This document shows positions 1-7,206 of a DNA stretch of 9,107 nt, in pieces. The first letter of the stretch is position 1. Each line of letters starts with the position of its first letter. The notes beneath the pieces were generated by a model. It ran no database searches and was not told the DNA's origin. It was given only the letters and a program-made list of their open reading frames with translations. The stretch covers positions 1 through 9,107 of the forward strand of contig NATF01000056.1 of assembly GCA_002085205.1 (NCBI GenBank), written 5' to 3'. This stretch comes from Candidatus Cloacimonas sp. 4484_275. GTDB taxonomy: Bacteria > Cloacimonadota > Cloacimonadia > Cloacimonadales > TCS61. The position numbers and the translations under genes are program-made.

Positions 1-557
1 TTTTCCCATTTTTCGGCGACTTTTCGATGCCAACGGGAAAAATATGTTATATCCGGTTTTCCTTTCCACAAATCGCGATAATCGATAATTAACGGTAACC
101 TGAATCTTTTCGCCAAAAGATAACCGATCAACGCGTTTGAATAAGGTCCGACCGTAGCATAAATTACATCTGTTTTTTGAATTTTAAGAATATATTTTCC
201 CTTTTGCAAGGCGAACGGAAGCCAACCGATTTTGGAATCAATCGGAAAAACATCACGCCAAAATTTCTTTTTGTTTTCCGGAATTTTTCTATAAATCCTT
301 TCTCTTTTTTTTAATCTTATTTTTTCAAAAAAATATAATAACCTCATCGGGTCCAACGATTCGCTGCGATAAACTCTTGCGTTTCCGATTTCGGATAAAA
401 GAGAATTGTCGTAAGCAATATACTCGATATTTTTAACGGTTAAAATCTGCGGTTGCCAACCGAAGGCGGGAAGATATTTCACGAACTTCTGAACGCGTTG
501 AACTCCCGGGCCGCCCAACGGCGGAAAAAAATACGCAATCATCAACAGGTTTTTCAT
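1..557 (-). CDS. Glycosyltransferase family 4 (GT-B fold), N-terminal part, runs off left edge
   Basis: The minus-strand frame from ATG 557 stays open to the window edge, giving about 185 residues. It begins MKNLLMIAYFFPPLGGPGVQ, the 'YFFPP.GGxGVQR' glycine-rich N-terminal loop typical of GT4/GT-B glycosyltransferases that transfer sugars from nucleotide-sugar donors to surface polysaccharide or glycolipid. A later segment (about residues 135-165) reads VIYATVGPYSNALIGYLLAK and then LIIDYRDLW, the usual end of the first Rossmann domain in these enzymes. The donor-binding C-terminal domain (E-x7-E motif) lies outside the window, so sugar specificity cannot be judged. The start codon overlaps the stop of the upstream deacetylase-like ORF as ATGA (557-554), which implies translational coupling and a shared job in surface-glycan assembly. 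The family call is firm; substrate and product are unknown. Confidence 0.88.
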   Translation of the reverse strand, partial: MKNLLMIAYFFPPLGGPGVQRVQKFVKYLPAFGWQPQILTVKNIEYIAYDNSLLSEIGNARVYRSESLDPMRLLYFFEKIRLKKRERIYRKIPENKKKFWRDVFPIDSKIGWLPFALQKGKYILKIQKTDVIYATVGPYSNALIGYLLAKRFRLPLIIDYRDLWKGKPDITYFSRWHRKVAEKWE

Positions 558-2062
558 CTATCTTTTTCTCCGGAATAAACCGTGATTTCGAAAGTTGTGT
601 CCGCCGGAACATTATGAAATTTTATCAAGTTGCCTTCCGTGGAAACCAACTCGGATTCGGAAATCTCAAACTTTCCGTCGCCGGTAAATGAAATCGTAAA
701 ATTTTTCGTTCTTTCGGGAAAGTAAATCTCAATTTTATTTTTTGAAATTTCCTTAAACATCACCGAATTTCTCAATTTCCACCAATCCGATATTTCCCGA
801 TAGGTCGCTTTGAAAATATGCTTTCCCGAAATTTTTTCCAAAACTCGGGAAAAAAGTTTTTCATCATAGAGAACATCCGCAAAATTGGAAAGCGAAAAAT
901 CAAAACCCAAAAGTCCGTTAACACTTTCCACAGATTGAAAAAGTGAATCTATGATATTTTTGGCATCGTCGAAAGAAACCTGCTCCGTTCTGGATATTTT
1001 CAGAGTTTCATCGGAAAAAGTCAGAGGAATTTCAGGGCAATTTCGGATATGACCGACATTTCTGTTTTGCAGCGAATCGGTGGGCACAAAAACATAAAAA
1101 GGAAATCCGATGCCGTTAAAAAAACCGCTGTAATCATTGTAGGCAAGCGAAGAATCGTAAATAAAACCGTGTTTGTTATGCAAATGCGGCGTAAAATTTA
1201 TATCGTATTTGAAATCTTTTTGTCGAACTCCGCATCGATTTTCTTTCGTTATTTGCAATAATCTGTCTTTTTGCTTTTTGTGAATATCGCTTTTATAGGA
1301 ATAATAAGAAGCAAGCAAAGAAATTTCTTTTCCGCTTTTCAAAATTTTGGAAATTTCTTCTTGTAAATCAACATCTTCGGTATTGTAATCCACATCTTCT
1401 CGGGCATTATTTTCAGTTCCCAAAAAAAATGTGCTTTTGATATGATGTTCCCTTTCCATTTCTTCGATAAGGGAAAAATTCCAATATTCTTCCATGTTGG
1501 TGAAAAGGAATTTTATTTTTCGGAAAAGTTCCCGAAAGAAATATTTTAGTTTATAAATGTAAAACAGGTCTGTGACGAAACTTTTCAGGTAACCGGAAAA
1601 ATTCCATTTTTGCAATTTGTCGATATTATGAGAAATAACAACGGCAAATTTCTCGGCATTCGGCCAAAATTCTTTTTTAAAAATATAATATTCCTTCTTC
1701 TCCCGAACCACGGAACAATTAACCGGAGATTTAAATTTTTCCTTGGAAAATATCGGAATCGGATGTGATAATCGGATTTCGCGCAAATATTCTTTTAATA
1801 ATTCTTCGCTGATTTTTTGCGGCTTATACAAATCAGCTTCAAAGGGAACAAAAAAAATTATTTTCCGAAAAGCCACAAAATACGCTTCTTGTAAGGATAA
1901 CGGCACCAAACCGTAAAAAAATAAAATGTCATTTTCTTTCAATTCGGGAATTTTGGAAACATATTTATACTCAAATCCCAGCGTTTTGAAAATGAAATCA
2001 AAGACATATTTGATTTCTCTCTCAAATTTTTCCAATCTGTAATCGATATAAAGCGCTATCAA
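554..2062 (-). other. Polysaccharide-deacetylase-like module, probably an independent gene starting at TTG 2062
   Basis: Residues 282-783 of the fused frame match the layout of surface-polysaccharide-locus deacetylase-like proteins. There is an N-terminal alpha/beta region, a central NodB-like stretch starting AVVISHNID (421-429), then KSTFFLG (490-496), a GVRQ segment (559-562) and YDSSLAYNDYSGFFNGIGFP (583-602). The C-terminus is beta-rich. TTG 2062-2060 is preceded by AGAGGA (2069-2074) at a 6-nt spacing, a convincing native start giving 502 residues. CpG content changes at this point from low in the methyltransferase to host-like. The ORF overlaps the glycosyltransferase start by 4 nt, so it probably acts on the same glycan. 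Several usual catalytic or metal positions look substituted (N427, L531, K563), so it may not be an active deacetylase. Family placement rests on remembered motif patterns; moderate confidence. Confidence 0.65.
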
Positions 2063-2905
2063 AGTTTTTCCTCTATCCCGATTAAAAAAATAAAATCGTT
2101 GAGATTTTAAAGCGGCAATAGCAGTTGTTCCACTCCCCATAAAAGGATCCAGAATTATATCGGTTTTAAAGGAATACAGTTGAATAAGTCTGAATGGTAA
2201 CTCTTCTGGAAAAGGCGCCGGATGTCCGACTTTTTTAGCGGAAACTGCATTCATCGTCCAAATTGATTTTGTCCATTCAATAAATTGTTCCTTTGAAATT
2301 GTATTAATTTTAATTTGTTTTTCCTGCTTATTTCTACTCCTTTTCATATCTCCTTTGGAAAAAATCAGTATGTATTCGTGAACATCTCTTAAAATAGGAT
2401 TTGAAGCAGATTGCCAACTTCCCCAAGCTGTTGAAGGACTTGCACTTGCTGCTTTATTCCATATAATTTCTCCTCTCATATTATAACCAATGTCAATCAT
2501 CATTCTCGAAATATAATCCGAAAGCGGAATGTACGGCTTTCTGCCGATATTTGCAACATTAATACACGCTCTACCACCATTAACCAAAACTCGATAAGTT
2601 TCAGTAAAAACTTTTTTTAATAATTCCAAATATTCGTTCAAACTTAAATCTTCATCATATTCTTTGGAAACATTATAAGGAGGAGAGGTTATCATTAGAT
2701 GAACCGAATTATCCGGTATTTCTTTCATATTTTCGGAAGAACCCAAAATAATCGTGTTCAAATATTTTTTAGGAAAATCCCGAACAAAAGTATCCGCCTT
2801 AATTATTTTGTTCTCGGAATATAATTTAGAATTATAAAATTTCGATGAATCATGATTTATTCTGCCTGAAGTACCAAATGAACTTGATTGTGTTCCTCGT
2901 CTCAT
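554..2905 (-). CDS. Fused ORF: type II DNA methyltransferase (N-term) + polysaccharide-deacetylase-like protein (C-term)
   Basis: One 783-residue open frame holds two unrelated proteins. Residues about 45-272 are a beta-class amino-methyltransferase (N6-adenine or N4-cytosine). Catalytic motif IV TSPPY is at 73-77, a variable region likely to include target recognition at about 140-230, and the SAM-binding motif I DPFMGSGTT at 253-261. Motif II (an acidic residue after 'IG') should follow directly, but the frame instead runs into FFNRDRGK and then, from about residue 282, a roughly 500-residue polysaccharide-deacetylase-like protein. Start ATG 2905 has AAGGA about 6 nt upstream, inside the end of the restriction gene, whose stop is one base away. 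The methyltransferase half should protect host DNA from the neighbouring nuclease. A glycan enzyme tethered to it makes no obvious sense, so I think these are two genes joined by a frameshift in a T7 run (2084-2090). Whether the methyltransferase is active as encoded is doubtful. Sequence specificity not recognised. Confidence 0.85.
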   Translation of the reverse strand: MRRGTQSSSFGTSGRINHDSSKFYNSKLYSENKIIKADTFVRDFPKKYLNTIILGSSENMKEIPDNSVHLMITSPPYNVSKEYDEDLSLNEYLELLKKVFTETYRVLVNGGRACINVANIGRKPYIPLSDYISRMMIDIGYNMRGEIIWNKAASASPSTAWGSWQSASNPILRDVHEYILIFSKGDMKRSRNKQEKQIKINTISKEQFIEWTKSIWTMNAVSAKKVGHPAPFPEELPFRLIQLYSFKTDIILDPFMGSGTTAIAALKSQRFYFFNRDRGKTLIALYIDYRLEKFEREIKYVFDFIFKTLGFEYKYVSKIPELKENDILFFYGLVPLSLQEAYFVAFRKIIFFVPFEADLYKPQKISEELLKEYLREIRLSHPIPIFSKEKFKSPVNCSVVREKKEYYIFKKEFWPNAEKFAVVISHNIDKLQKWNFSGYLKSFVTDLFYIYKLKYFFRELFRKIKFLFTNMEEYWNFSLIEEMEREHHIKSTFFLGTENNAREDVDYNTEDVDLQEEISKILKSGKEISLLASYYSYKSDIHKKQKDRLLQITKENRCGVRQKDFKYDINFTPHLHNKHGFIYDSSLAYNDYSGFFNGIGFPFYVFVPTDSLQNRNVGHIRNCPEIPLTFSDETLKISRTEQVSFDDAKNIIDSLFQSVESVNGLLGFDFSLSNFADVLYDEKLFSRVLEKISGKHIFKATYREISDWWKLRNSVMFKEISKNKIEIYFPERTKNFTISFTGDGKFEISESELVSTEGNLIKFHNVPADTTFEITVYSGEKDR
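2060..2074 (-). promoter_or_regulatory. Shine-Dalgarno and TTG start for the deacetylase-like gene
   Basis: On the minus strand, AGAGGA (2074-2069) lies 6 nt before TTG (2062-2060). In the frame one base away, a methyltransferase reading ends in TGA at 2061-2059, making a TTGA stop/start overlap of the same kind as the ATGA junctions elsewhere in the window. This supports separate translation of the deacetylase-like protein even though the frames are now joined. Confidence 0.5.
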
Positions 2906-2906
2906 A

Positions 2907-3779
2907 TCAATTCCTTATTAGAGATAAAAATTTCTCTGCTTTTTCGATTTCCGATTTTTCTTGATTTGCCAAAGAAATAATTTTTCCTAATTCTTGTTTA
3001 GAAATCATCGAAGAAAAATAATTCATATCATTTTCCAATAGTTCGCACAAAATCGAATGTAATTCGGAAACTGAAAAAATCGTTTGGAAACCTTTTTCTT
3101 TTGTATTCTTAATAAATTCACTTTTTGTCGGATTAGGATACAAAGATAAAAATCCTTGAATTACTCCGGATTTTTTTAAAAAATCAACTTTGTTTTCATA
3201 GCTTTTATTTATAGGACTATTGCCAAGTATAATGATAGGAATTTTTGTGGAAAATTTGTTATAAACCCTAATATTAATGGATTTTCCAATTGCTTTTAGC
3301 ATTGAATCAGAACGAAGTAAAGAAGGAGTTCCTTTATGAGATTTATAATCTCCGATAAATTCCAATATATTATTTTGCGGCGAATATTTGTAATTTGAAA
3401 TGATGCTCATTTTAATTTCAAAAATAATTTTTATGTTTTGAGGAACTTGGACCGAGGAATCGGTAGTACAAAATGCCAAATCAGCATTAGATCTTTTCGT
3501 CAAACCGATTTCTTTACAAACGACATTGTTAACGGCATATAAATTCAACTTTTTTGCAATGGGGTTTAATAAATCTTTACACCATTTTTCCGTAAATTGT
3601 CCGATTAAAGAATTTCGACTTTGTAAAGTCTGTCCGTTATTTTTTTGTCCTTTTTTTATGTATGCAAAATATTCTTCTCCGAATTTATAAAACAGTTTCT
3701 CTGGAGAGGCAAAATTCTTTAATGTTTCGACAAAAAATTTTTTCTCCGTTTCTACACTCCATAATTTAAAATTACTCAT
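2907..3779 (-). CDS. Type II restriction endonuclease, PD-(D/E)XK fold
   Basis: A 290-residue soluble protein directly upstream of a type II methyltransferase in the same orientation, with the two genes one base apart. A PD-(D/E)XK core is visible: D100 in RSNADLAF, then E121-x-K123 in IIFEIKMS, with E64 in the preceding helix (GQFTEKW) as a possible extra acidic residue. These would bind metal and cleave DNA at the site the methyltransferase protects. Start ATG 3779 follows GGGAGG (3785-3790) at a 5-nt spacing. The gene has its own promoter just upstream. CpG is scarce: about 19 per 600 bases by hand count, against about 44 in the adjacent aminotransferase, suggesting acquisition by transfer. 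The nuclease lies first and the methyltransferase second, so order of expression alone would not favour protection. I do not recognise the recognition sequence. The nuclease call rests on motif plus context. Confidence 0.8.
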   Translation of the reverse strand: MSNFKLWSVETEKKFFVETLKNFASPEKLFYKFGEEYFAYIKKGQKNNGQTLQSRNSLIGQFTEKWCKDLLNPIAKKLNLYAVNNVVCKEIGLTKRSNADLAFCTTDSSVQVPQNIKIIFEIKMSIISNYKYSPQNNILEFIGDYKSHKGTPSLLRSDSMLKAIGKSINIRVYNKFSTKIPIIILGNSPINKSYENKVDFLKKSGVIQGFLSLYPNPTKSEFIKNTKEKGFQTIFSVSELHSILCELLENDMNYFSSMISKQELGKIISLANQEKSEIEKAEKFLSLIRN

Positions 3780-3784
3780 CGTTT

Positions 3785-3790
3785 CCTCCC
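3785..3790 (-). promoter_or_regulatory. Ribosome-binding site of the restriction endonuclease
   Basis: GGGAGG on the minus strand, 5 nt before ATG 3779. It fixes the start of the endonuclease and is one of the strongest Shine-Dalgarno sequences in the window. Confidence 0.65.
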
Positions 3791-3796
3791 AGATAC

Positions 3797-3825
3797 AATA
3801 TAGTAAAATTTCAATATAAATTCAA
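3797..3825 (-). promoter_or_regulatory. Sigma-70-type promoter of the R-M operon
   Basis: Minus strand: -35 TTGAAT (3825-3820), a 17-nt spacer, -10 TATATT (3802-3797), then the GGGAGG ribosome-binding site and ATG 3779. Spacing is ideal and both boxes match consensus at most positions, so the R-M pair can be expressed independently of the aminotransferase upstream. I saw no convincing controller-protein operator in the 95-base gap (3780-3874). Confidence 0.6.
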
Positions 3826-3874
3826 CCCAATTCATTTCACAAAATTATTTAGCAAAAATTTAACCAATTTGTTT

Positions 3875-5062
3875 CTATCCTCGATATTTTTTTAATCCCT
3901 CTCTGAAAATGGACATCGCTTTTCTCAAATCGTTTTCGTTCAAAATATAGGCGATTCTAATTTCATTTTTTCCAATATCCGGAGTGGCATAAAAACCTTG
4001 AGCAGGCGCAAACATCACGGTTTCGTTATCAACGGAAAAATCCGTAAGCATCCAAGCGGCAAAATCGTCCGCATCTTCAATCGGTAATTTGGCAATGATA
4101 TAAAAAGCTCCTTTCGGTTTGATACAGACAACTCCTTCGATTTTCTGCAATTCATCGAAAACAATGTTTCTTCGTTTATCGTATTCCCGCAAAATTTTCT
4201 TGAAATATTCTTCTTCGATATCAATCGCCGCATTTGCCGCCAGCTGATCGATCGTCGGCGGACAAAGTCTTGCTTGCGCAAATTTCAGAGCGGCATTCAT
4301 TAGTTCTCTGTTTTTGGAAATCAGGCAACCGATTCTGGCTCCGCAAGCGCTATATCTTTTGGAAATGCTGTCAACCATAATTGCCAGATTTTCCAACTCC
4401 GGAAACTCCAATATACTTGTATGAGTTAAACCGTCGTAAACAAATTCCCGATAAACTTCGTCGGAAATCACGAAGAGATTATGTTTTTCGGCAATATTCG
4501 CTATCCTTTCCAAATCTTGTCTCGAATAAACCGCACCGGTCGGATTTCCCGGATTACAAATCATAATGGCTTTTGTTTTCGCCGTTATCAACGATTCGAT
4601 TTTTTCATTTTCCGGGAGGGCAAATCCGGTTTCCGCATAAGTGGTAAGCGGAACGATTTTTACTCCCGCCATCGTCGCAAAACCGTTATAATTGGTGTAA
4701 AACGGCTCGGGAATGATAATTTCGTCTCCCGTGTTGCAAGTAACCATCATCGCAAAAATGATTGCTTCCGAACCGGCAGTCGTTACGATTATATCATCTT
4801 CGCCAATCTCGATATTATGTCTTTTATAATATTTTACCAAATTTCTCCGATAAATTTCCAAACCTTGTGAAGGTCCGTAAGCCAAAACTTTTTCGTGGTA
4901 ATTTTTGTAAACATTCAGCATTTCTTGCGGTGTTTCGATATCAGGTTGTCCGATGTTCAAGTGATAAATTTTTATTCCTTTCTCTTTTGCCCTATTTGCG
5001 AGCGGCATCAGTTTTCTGATTGGTGATGCTTGAATGGTTTTTGCTCTTTCCGAAAGTTTCAT
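3875..5062 (-). CDS. PLP-dependent class I/II aminotransferase (aspartate aminotransferase type)
   Basis: A 395-residue fold-type I aminotransferase of normal length. Visible signatures are AYGPSQGLEIYRRNL (61-75), TTAGSEAI (94-101) for PLP phosphate contact, NPGNPTG (170-176), the PLP-ring aspartate D201 and Y204 in ISDEVYREF, Schiff-base lysine K235 in DSISKRYSACGARIG, and the carboxylate-binding arginine R369 in EIRIAY. It should transfer amino groups between an amino acid (probably aspartate or another common one) and 2-oxoglutarate in the cytoplasm; exact specificity cannot be read from sequence. Start ATG 5062 has GAGGA a few bases upstream, overlapping the stop of the DUF374 gene, so the two are probably cotranscribed and coupled. 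It is the last gene of the lpxB-DUF374 run and is followed by the R-M cassette. Codon use and CpG are host-like. Confidence 0.93.
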   Translation of the reverse strand: MKLSERAKTIQASPIRKLMPLANRAKEKGIKIYHLNIGQPDIETPQEMLNVYKNYHEKVLAYGPSQGLEIYRRNLVKYYKRHNIEIGEDDIIVTTAGSEAIIFAMMVTCNTGDEIIIPEPFYTNYNGFATMAGVKIVPLTTYAETGFALPENEKIESLITAKTKAIMICNPGNPTGAVYSRQDLERIANIAEKHNLFVISDEVYREFVYDGLTHTSILEFPELENLAIMVDSISKRYSACGARIGCLISKNRELMNAALKFAQARLCPPTIDQLAANAAIDIEEEYFKKILREYDKRRNIVFDELQKIEGVVCIKPKGAFYIIAKLPIEDADDFAAWMLTDFSVDNETVMFAPAQGFYATPDIGKNEIRIAYILNENDLRKAMSIFREGLKKYRG

Positions 5063-5069
5063 ATTTTCC

Positions 5070-5684
5070 TCACTTTATTTTTTTTATTTTATTTTTTTCC
5101 GCCAGTTTTTCCATTGCTTTTTGCACAAAACTTAATTTGTTTTTTATCTCTTCTTTTTTTTCAATGAAAATCGGTTCACCGTAACTAATATTTATTTTGG
5201 AAAAAGGGTTGGGAAATCTAAATTTATCCCAAGAATTAAATATTCGTTCCGAAGAAATGTCCACTGCCACCGGAATAATCGGCAAACGAGTGTGAAACGC
5301 CAAATAAAGCAAACCTTCTTTTACTTTTTGGGAAGGACCTTTCGGTCCGTCCGGCGTTATCGCCAACGAATGTTTTTTCGAAAGTTCCATCATCTCTTTC
5401 AGTGCTTTGATTCCCCTTCTGGAAGAAGAACCGCGAGCCGTTTTAAAACCGAGAACCTGCGCCGGTCCGGCAATCAACTCTCCGTCTTTTGACGGCGAAA
5501 TAAGTACCGCTATTTTTTCAAATTTCCTTTGAAACAAAAGCGGAATCATATCTCTGTGCCAGAATGAGTAAATTACTCGCTGTGCGGGAATGTTAGTTAA
5601 AGTTTTAATCCGAAAAGTAGAACCGACCAAAAGCACGATTCCCGCCGCCAAATATTTTTCCAAAAAAAGAAAAAATCTATTCAT
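5070..5684 (-). CDS. DUF374 / lysophospholipid-acyltransferase-like membrane-associated protein
   Basis: A 204-residue protein typical of the DUF374 branch of the LPLAT superfamily, which transfers acyl chains to lipid A precursors or lysophospholipids. A hydrophobic N-terminal segment (about 5-22) should anchor it to the inner membrane. Family motifs in order: SFWHRDMIPLL (40-50) carrying the catalytic-type His43, ISPSKDGELIA (62-72), GSSSRRGIKAL (85-95), AITPDGPKGP (108-117) and PIIPVAVD (135-142). It starts inside the end of lpxB (8-nt overlap, ATG 5684, lpxB stop TAG 5679-5677), so translation is coupled. That neighbourhood fits a role in lipid A or outer-membrane lipid assembly. The acyl donor and acceptor are not known for this family branch. 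Confidence 0.88.
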   Translation of the reverse strand: MNRFFLFLEKYLAAGIVLLVGSTFRIKTLTNIPAQRVIYSFWHRDMIPLLFQRKFEKIAVLISPSKDGELIAGPAQVLGFKTARGSSSRRGIKALKEMMELSKKHSLAITPDGPKGPSQKVKEGLLYLAFHTRLPIIPVAVDISSERIFNSWDKFRFPNPFSKINISYGEPIFIEKKEEIKNKLSFVQKAMEKLAEKNKIKKIK

Positions 5685-6804
5685 TTAACATTTTCTCTAT
5701 GATATTTGCCGTTTCTTTTGCCGCGGATTTACCGCCGAGAATTCGACGAATTTCCCGAAGTTCATTTGCCATTTCATTATATTTTGTCGGAGAATTCAAA
5801 ACGGATTTTATCTCTTCGGAAATTCGCTCGGCATTCACTTCGTTTTGAATTAATTCGGGAACAACATCTTTTCTGAGAACAATATTCGGAAGACCGATTT
5901 TATTGATTTTAACAATTCTTTTCCCGATTTCGTACGAAATTGCGCTCGTTTTATAAACGATGATAAAGGGAGTTCCCACGAAAGCGGTCTCCAAAGTTGC
6001 GGTGCCGGAAGTTACCACCAGAAAATCGCAATATTTCATCATTTCATAATTATTTTGCTCGATAATTTTAATTTTCGCAGAACTTTTCCGCATAATCCCG
6101 CGAAAAAAAACATTGTCTATTGTCTCCGCTTTGGAAACCAAAAATTCAAATTTTTGCCCGTCAAATCTCTCTATCGTCTCGAAATAAACGGGAAGCATTT
6201 TTTTCACTTCGGTATTTCTGCTTCCCGGCAAAAATCCCAACCATTTTTTCTTTAAATCCAAACTATATTTTTCGGCAAATTCTTCTTTGGACAGCTCTAT
6301 TTTTATTTCTTCGGCAATCGGATGACCGACGAAAGTGGAATCGATATTTTCCGCCCGCAAAAAATCTTTTTCAAAGGGAAGAATGTAAGCAATGTGTTTG
6401 GTGTATTTTTTCAAATCATAAATTCTCTTGCGCTTCCACGCCCAAAATTGCGGACAAATATAATATAACACGGGAATTCCCATCTTTGAAGCCATTTTTG
6501 CAACGCGCATATTCAAACCGGGATAATCCACCAAAATTACTAAATCCGGGTTTTCTTTCAAAAATATTTCTTTGATTTTGCTCTCCACTTTGAGGAAAAA
6601 AGGCAAATGTTTCAGCACTTCGAAAAAGCCCATCACGGAAAATTTTTCAAAAGGAAAAACCGAAACAAAATTTTGCTTTTCCATTTTCTTGCCGCCGATT
6701 CCGAAATGAAAATATTGTTTGCCTCTTTTATTCAATTCGGCAAGAACTTCAGCCGCGTGTAAATCGCCGGAATTTTCTCCCGCCAACCAAAATATTTTTT
6801 TCAA
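5677..6804 (-). CDS. lpxB: Lipid-A-disaccharide synthase LpxB
   Basis: A 375-residue GT19 glycosyltransferase that joins UDP-2,3-diacylglucosamine and lipid X to form the lipid A disaccharide at the inner membrane. All family blocks are intact: WLAGENSGDLHAAEV (6-20), FGIGGKKM (34-41), SVMGFFEVL (56-64), LVDYPGLNMRVA (91-102), YICPQFWAWKRKRI (115-128), LPFEKDF (142-148), FVGHPIAEE (158-166), GFLPGSRNTEV (190-200), VTSGTATLETAF (264-275) and NKIGLPNIV (301-309) followed by VVPELIQNEV (314-323). The start is TTG 6804: an in-frame TAA lies eight codons upstream and no ATG or GTG lies between, leaving TTG as the only conventional choice. Its Shine-Dalgarno is weak. A 35-bp gap separates it from the end of the broken yjbQ gene upstream. 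Its presence shows a Gram-negative envelope with lipid A. Confidence 0.96.
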   Translation of the reverse strand: MKKIFWLAGENSGDLHAAEVLAELNKRGKQYFHFGIGGKKMEKQNFVSVFPFEKFSVMGFFEVLKHLPFFLKVESKIKEIFLKENPDLVILVDYPGLNMRVAKMASKMGIPVLYYICPQFWAWKRKRIYDLKKYTKHIAYILPFEKDFLRAENIDSTFVGHPIAEEIKIELSKEEFAEKYSLDLKKKWLGFLPGSRNTEVKKMLPVYFETIERFDGQKFEFLVSKAETIDNVFFRGIMRKSSAKIKIIEQNNYEMMKYCDFLVVTSGTATLETAFVGTPFIIVYKTSAISYEIGKRIVKINKIGLPNIVLRKDVVPELIQNEVNAERISEEIKSVLNSPTKYNEMANELREIRRILGGKSAAKETANIIEKMLNE

Positions 6805-6839
6805 AATTCGTTCTCTTTTATTGTCTTACAATCCGAAAA

Positions 6840-7158
6840 TTATTCGTTAATTCCCACGATCACTCGGCGATGGCGCGGTCCGTCGAATTCACAAAAAAAT
6901 ATTCCCTGCCAAGTTCCCAAAATCAGCCTTCCGTTCGGGAAAATGCGGAATTAATTTTTTTAAACCGAAAATAATATCACGCGGAACACTCGGATCGGCA
7001 TTTTCGTTGATGGTTACCGCCGCCGTCGTATGCGGAACAAAAATTGTCACTTTCCCGTTTGAAACGCCCGATTTTTTTATTAATTCAGAAATTTCGGAGG
7101 TAATGTTTATCAGTTCTTCTCTTGTCGAAGAGCGTACTTCAAAATTATAATATTTCAT
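6840..7158 (-). pseudogene. yjbQ: YjbQ/UPF0047 family gene, broken by an internal deletion and frameshift
   Basis: The family is normally about 135-140 residues. ATG 7158, preceded by AAGGAGG, begins MKYYNFEV and reads through VPHTTAAVTINENADPSVPR (41-60) and DIIFGLKKLIPHF (61-73). It then drifts into meaningless sequence to a stop at 6889. The expected C-terminus, NGRLILGTWQGIFFCEFDGP followed by RHRRVIVGINE, is present in the adjacent frame and ends at TAA 6842-6840. The intervening conserved block (usually HxEGNxDAHIKxSLLG), about 25-30 residues, is absent. So roughly 70-95 bases, not a multiple of three, are missing near 6930-6945. The family has weak thiamine-phosphate synthase activity in some members and otherwise unclear function; this copy should be non-functional unless the lesion is an assembly error. 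It is the likely first gene of the lpxB operon. Confidence 0.85.
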
Positions 7159-7159
7159 C

Positions 7160-7170
7160 TTCCCTCCTTC
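7160..7170 (-). promoter_or_regulatory. Ribosome-binding site of the yjbQ gene
   Basis: Minus-strand GGAAGGAGGG lies a few bases before ATG 7158. A TTG further upstream at 7173 is in frame, but the residues it would add (MEGGK) are simply the translated Shine-Dalgarno, so ATG 7158 is the true start. Confidence 0.65.
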
Positions 7171-7206
7171 CAAAATTTATTTTCAAAAATTTAATTTTCG
7201 CATTTA

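Noticed and set aside
1049..1261. Plus-strand ORF of 70 residues opposite the deacetylase-like gene
   Set aside because: Antisense shadow of a gene with clear protein motifs; no ribosome-binding site and no recognisable protein.
3841..3874. AT-rich inverted repeat after the aminotransferase stop as a terminator or operator
   Set aside because: Arms are only about five A/T bases with no G-C stem and no clear T-run; expected by chance in such AT-rich DNA.
4015..5019. Several ORFs in both directions inside the aminotransferase gene
   Set aside because: All overlap an intact, motif-complete aminotransferase; composition is that of shifted or antisense frames.
5292..6575. Plus-strand ORFs opposite the DUF374 gene and lpxB
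   Set aside because: Antisense shadows; the minus-strand genes are complete with all family motifs.
7156..7173. TTG 7173 as the yjbQ start
   Set aside because: It would translate the Shine-Dalgarno into MEGGK; ATG 7158 fits the family N-terminus and spacing.
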